Below, in pieces: positions 60,763 through 64,000 of a stretch of 64,000 bases of DNA. The notes under the pieces are model-generated. The model had not been told where the DNA came from. It did not search any database and saw nothing but the letters and a program-made list of their open reading frames with translations. The position numbers and the translations under genes were made by a program. Each line of letters opens with the position of its first letter. The stretch's first letter is position 1. The stretch comes from Epithemia pelagica (lineage: Eukaryota; Bacillariophyta; Bacillariophyceae; Surirellales; Surirellaceae). The DNA is taken from contig OX337240.1 of assembly GCA_946965045.2 (NCBI GenBank), forward strand, positions 558,001 to 622,000, in the 5' to 3' direction.

Positions 60763-61902
60763 ACCCTTCGTTCGGGTTCTCTCTTCGGTGTTGTTCGTCT
60801 CGAACAAGATACGTTTGAAGCGTCTTGTCGGGGCATAATTGGGGCAGGGCAGCGGGTCTGTGTTCGGGTTGGTTGTTCGGTGGCTTCGCATTCCTCTAAG
60901 AAACAAGTTTGGAGCAAGCTCGTGGGGGATGACCCCTCGGGAATCTTTATTCGCGGAGTCAGTGGATCTTCAAGTTCTGAAGCTGTGGAAACAATCTTTT
61001 GTCAACCGGTTCTTCCGGGCAATTGTGTACGATCCATTGATTGGAACGAAATGGAGCTCAGTCCGCGGTCGCTCAAGAGCTGGCAGGCAACTTTTGCATC
61101 CCTCAAGCATGCGGCGTCCGAGACAGGCGACGAGGTCGATCTCACTACAGTTGCTCAGGTAATGGAAAATACTAAGGCCAAGGTGAGGTTTGTCGCGATG
61201 ACGCCTAACCCTAAGAGGGCGTCAAAGCGTGGCCACAAAGATTTGGTAGAGACGGTTTCAGATGTGGATGAAGATGATCTAGATGTCAAACCTTCGGCCA
61301 TGGAAACCCCGCAGAAGCGTCGGTCCGTGGCTCCATGGAAGGACGTCCCTGAGGACATTGGGAACCAAGGTTCTACAAGGAGGCGCTTGGGGAAACTTGG
61401 TGGCAAATGTGAATACGTTGAGGTCGGAACATGAAAAGGAAGGAAAAGAAAGGGATTTGATGGAGGCGTCTCTAGATGATGAAATCGAAAGACTCCATGT
61501 GAAGCTGTCGGTCATTCATGCCTTGTTGGGTGAAAGGTCGGCAGAGTTTGGTACTCAGTCTGATTTTGAGATACTGGCCCATTGCATGTCAACCGTCCGA
61601 TCTTTGCAAGAAGTTGTAAGCAAGCGTTTGGAGAAACCCATGGGTCCAGAAGTGTTGAATCGATTGGAGACAATGGATCGCAAGATGGACCAGACAACGG
61701 CCTCAGCAAAGTCTCTTGTGCAGGAAGGTTTGAACAAGTTCTTTGGCGACAAGAGTGAGTTTAGACAACAGTTTGTCAACCCGACCTTGTCTTTGCTTTC
61801 GCGCTCTTCCATTCATACTGGTGATCCAGGAGGCAAGTGGGCGTCCTTGATTGCGGATTTGAGTGCTCGAATGGAAAATAAGGAGTGTCTCAGAATTCAG
61901 GT

Positions 61903-61916
61903 GGGGGGGGGGGGGG
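61903..61916 (+). repeat. 14-G homopolymer at a frame break
   Basis: The upstream helical frame and the downstream Gly/Ser frame are out of phase across this run; 12 or 15 Gs would join them. Confidence 0.9.
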
Positions 61917-62769
61917 TGGATCTTTTGGATGGGCCACCTCTTCTTCGACGGTTGGTGGATTGAATTCTCCGTCTGTGAATTTCGTGGGTACGGGTGTGCA
62001 GAGACGTGAGTCTGGACGAGGAGCGTGCAGCCAATCTTCGAGCCACCACGGCCAAAGTGAGAGATAAAACGCCGTAGCATACAGCGTACATCGCCTCGTT
62101 AATCTCGAAGTTCCTCCGTTGTTGGGAAAGGGTGCAGACCAATCTCAAACAACCAATTCCAGAGCTCTGGGTGGCGCTCCAAAATTTGAGGACTTCCATC
62201 CACCCTCCGGTCGAGAAGGCATACACCAGCGTATTTTGGATCACGTCAAGGACAGAAGGCGCACGTTGGAACAAGCCATTAGTGATTTGTTCGCGTTTGG
62301 AACGGAGCCGGCGAGTGTTGCCCACGAGTTGTTGCTTCAGAGCAAGACCTTTTGGGATGACCTCTGTCATTGGATTGTGCGATACCATCAGCAAGTCCAG
62401 GCAGAGAGTGAAGCAAGTTCCCAAGAGGTGTGGATCCTCATTTCCCACTGCGTGCGTGCGATTTTCCGAAGTTTGAGGGAGGCTCGAGCCCCAGGACGTG
62501 CAACCAATACTCCAGCTGGTATGCTTTGGGGAACTCTCCGCGCCCATGAAGTTATGAAGGAGTACCGTCAATCGGATTTCAGTGGGCACCCCAAGATCGC
62601 CTTGATCCTTCACGAACACTTGATTCGCTTTGCTACGCCGCGATCCAAGTTCTCTTCTCTCAAGACAGGTTTGGAGGATCGAATGGACAAAGTGCAACGT
62701 ACGTTGAATTCAGTAGTTGCTGCAAACAACAAAGGATCGACCAAGAAAGCGTGATCCATCAATATTGTG

Positions 62770-64000
62770 ATGGAGGGAGGAAATCGGAAACGGAAGGTGT
62801 TGGAGGATTTGGAGAAACAAGCGATTGAAAAGGAAAAGGGCGAAGGCGAGTGCTGTGATAACCACTCGACAAAGTTTAATTGTTACGTAAAAGATTCGTC
62901 GAATTCCACGTCGCCTGTTGGAGTGGCTGAGCGAAAGATCACTCGGTTGAAAGTAGGTAAAGGTGATTGTAAGATTGGGTTGGCGAGCGGTGGGACTCCC
63001 TTTTGGTTTTGGGCGGTGTCATCGCTGGGTGAGGTATTATGGATTGATACACCGGAAGAGAAGGTAGACAATGGGGAAACTGGAGCTTCCAGTTGGGCGA
63101 AGTTAGCGATCAGTCGAGAGAATCGCTTGTCGAAAAACAAGGGAACAAAGAAGATGAGAATCACGGTTCGGCAACCACAATCCTGGCAGGTTCGACCAGA
63201 AGTTGACGTTGTGTTGTTCGATGGAGGGTGGACTCCCACACCTGGCCATCCAGTTTGGAAAATGCCAACGGTTCAAGTGGTGTGTTGGATTGGAGGTCGG
63301 CAGGGTGCAGGACCACATCGTCAAGACCCACGGTGGACGACAACGACGATGCTACTGAGCCATGATGAATTGGGTGGAGTCACGACACAAGAGTCGCTGA
63401 TTCATGTGGCCGAGCGAGTGGTGGAAGAAAGAACGAACCGTTTTGTTGATTGTTGGAGGAATTTCATGGAACCAGGATTGGAGAATACAACGATGAGTGG
63501 TGTCATCGATCCAACGATTAATGGGCGCGACTGCCCGGCACCAACGGCATATGATCCAACGAAGGAGGGCGTCGGACTGGTCCATAGAAAGATGAACTGG
63601 AAGAAGGATCGACACCGAACTCATGTGCTCCCCAGTGTTTTCACCACATCGAGTTATGTGGAGCGTCGCCTCGCTCCCCAAGAGTTGGCAATTGCGTTGG
63701 ATTTCCCGGCTGAGCTTCATAAGAGGGGTTCACGGGATGAGTTGAATTGTTGGATAGAAGGACTGGTGGTTCCATTCAAATGTCGCGTCCAGGTTGCTCT
63801 CTCGTTGCGAGAATGGATGAGTGGAACACAGGAACAGGAGGAGGAAGAGTTGGTTCGTGATTTGGATTCTCGGCAAAGGGACCGAAATTCAGCGGCGAAT
63901 TCTGATGAGGCACGAATGACGGAAGTTGAGGCTTTGTACTCAGCTCTTGAAAGTGACGAAGGAGTTAGCTCATTGAATATCGAGGAACGTCGTGAGATAT
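62770..64000 (+). CDS. Retroelement open frame, 3'-partial, at least 410 codons
   Basis: ATG at 62770 (MEGGNRKRKVLEDL) opens a frame with no stop to the window edge. The N-terminus is basic and charged. A folded-looking region follows: FWFWAVSSLGEVLWID, RPEVDVVLFDGGWTPTPGHP, VWKMPTVQVVCWIGGR, then a block near residue 290 with SVFTTSSYVERRLAPQELA and ALDFPAELHKRG. The R-x-L-x-x-x-E-x-x-x-A-x-D/GFP shape recalls the target-domain motif of C5-cytosine methyltransferases and also the N-terminal part of diatom retroelement RT polyproteins. I cannot decide between them. The C-terminal visible part is acidic. Likely the start of the pol polyprotein. Confidence 0.6.
   Translation, partial: MEGGNRKRKVLEDLEKQAIEKEKGEGECCDNHSTKFNCYVKDSSNSTSPVGVAERKITRLKVGKGDCKIGLASGGTPFWFWAVSSLGEVLWIDTPEEKVDNGETGASSWAKLAISRENRLSKNKGTKKMRITVRQPQSWQVRPEVDVVLFDGGWTPTPGHPVWKMPTVQVVCWIGGRQGAGPHRQDPRWTTTTMLLSHDELGGVTTQESLIHVAERVVEERTNRFVDCWRNFMEPGLENTTMSGVIDPTINGRDCPAPTAYDPTKEGVGLVHRKMNWKKDRHRTHVLPSVFTTSSYVERRLAPQELAIALDFPAELHKRGSRDELNCWIEGLVVPFKCRVQVALSLREWMSGTQEQEEEELVRDLDSRQRDRNSAANSDEARMTEVEALYSALESDEGVSSLNIEERREI

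Larger units (their letters stand above)
60669..62754 (+). pseudogene. Broken gag-like region of a second retroelement
   Basis: From ATG 60669 (MFEFEWGSTPDSS) the reading moves through three phases. It breaks at a 13-G run (60750-60762), somewhere in 61283-61434, at a 14-G run (61903-61916), and at a TAA (62065-62067). The pieces look like real protein: SSKKQVWSKLVGDDPSG..., a charged helical part (EIERLHVKLSVIHALLGER; MDRKMDQTTASAKSLVQEG), a Gly/Ser linker, and a helical C-terminal domain (62119-62754: LLQSKTFWDDLCHWIVRYHQ, MLWGTLRAHEVMKEY, FSSLKTGLEDRMDKVQ). I infer gag from position before the long frame at 62770; there is no zinc knuckle. It is not obviously the same family as the 34-41 kb element. 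Confidence 0.55.
60669..64000 (+). mobile_element. Second retroelement, 5' part, runs off right edge
   Basis: A gag-like region plus a long open frame, oriented opposite to the 34-41 kb element. No RT motif has been reached by the window end, so the class is inferred from layout and composition only. Confidence 0.5.

Noticed and set aside
1-64000. tRNA and rRNA genes
   Set aside because: No cloverleaf with a convincing GGTTCGAATCC-type arm or rRNA core sequence was seen; a covariance-model scan was not possible.

Overview
This is nuclear DNA of a eukaryote, most likely a raphid pennate diatom. The evidence is short GT-AG introns, a CoDi-style Ty1/copia polyprotein, a DIRS-like retroelement, hybrid histidine kinases, an exo-1,3-beta-glucanase of the kind used on chrysolaminarin-type glucans, and a small diatom-type protein family. 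The species assignment is inference.

Layout. Positions 1-5186 hold the 3' part of a Ty1/copia element with one LTR. A 305-bp hAT-type MITE with an 8-bp target duplication sits at 6551-6855. From 7.5 to 33.3 kb lies ordinary gene territory: a 180-aa diatom-type protein (7504-8260), a TM9/EMP70 protein lacking its luminal domain (8414-9613, minus), a multi-pass membrane protein (10317-11416), a secreted protein (12455-13531), a bacterial-type NAD+ DNA ligase with two BRCT domains (14214-17750), a membrane-anchored GH5 exo-beta-1,3-glucanase (18033-20555, minus), a disordered protein (22487-24784), a SelW-family selenoprotein with two in-frame UGA codons (25297-25665, minus), an 18-aa-repeat protein (26351-27625), a six-exon protein built of serial PB1-like domains (27948-31270, minus) and a LarC-like protein (31905-33317).

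From 34 kb the window is dominated by mobile DNA. A DIRS-like retroelement (34171-41182, minus) has gag-like, RT/RNase H and tyrosine-recombinase frames. A 5.0-kb segment carrying a convergent gene pair (hybrid histidine kinase and dienelactone-hydrolase-like protein) is present twice: copy A 41628-54788 and copy B 55364-60388. Copy A is split by an 8.1-kb LINE (46546-54670, minus) flanked by a 17-bp target duplication. Copy B keeps the empty site, so the boundaries are exact. A further, partly decayed retroelement (60669 to the right edge, plus) closes the window.

The host genes show no operon logic. The clearest functional relation is the co-duplicated kinase/hydrolase pair. The most notable item is the SelW gene, which conventional gene calling would miss: its CxxU redox motif reads UGA-Gly-Gly-UGA, implying a UxxU active site. 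The Sec reading, all intron placements and all family assignments come from reading the sequence; no database search was possible.
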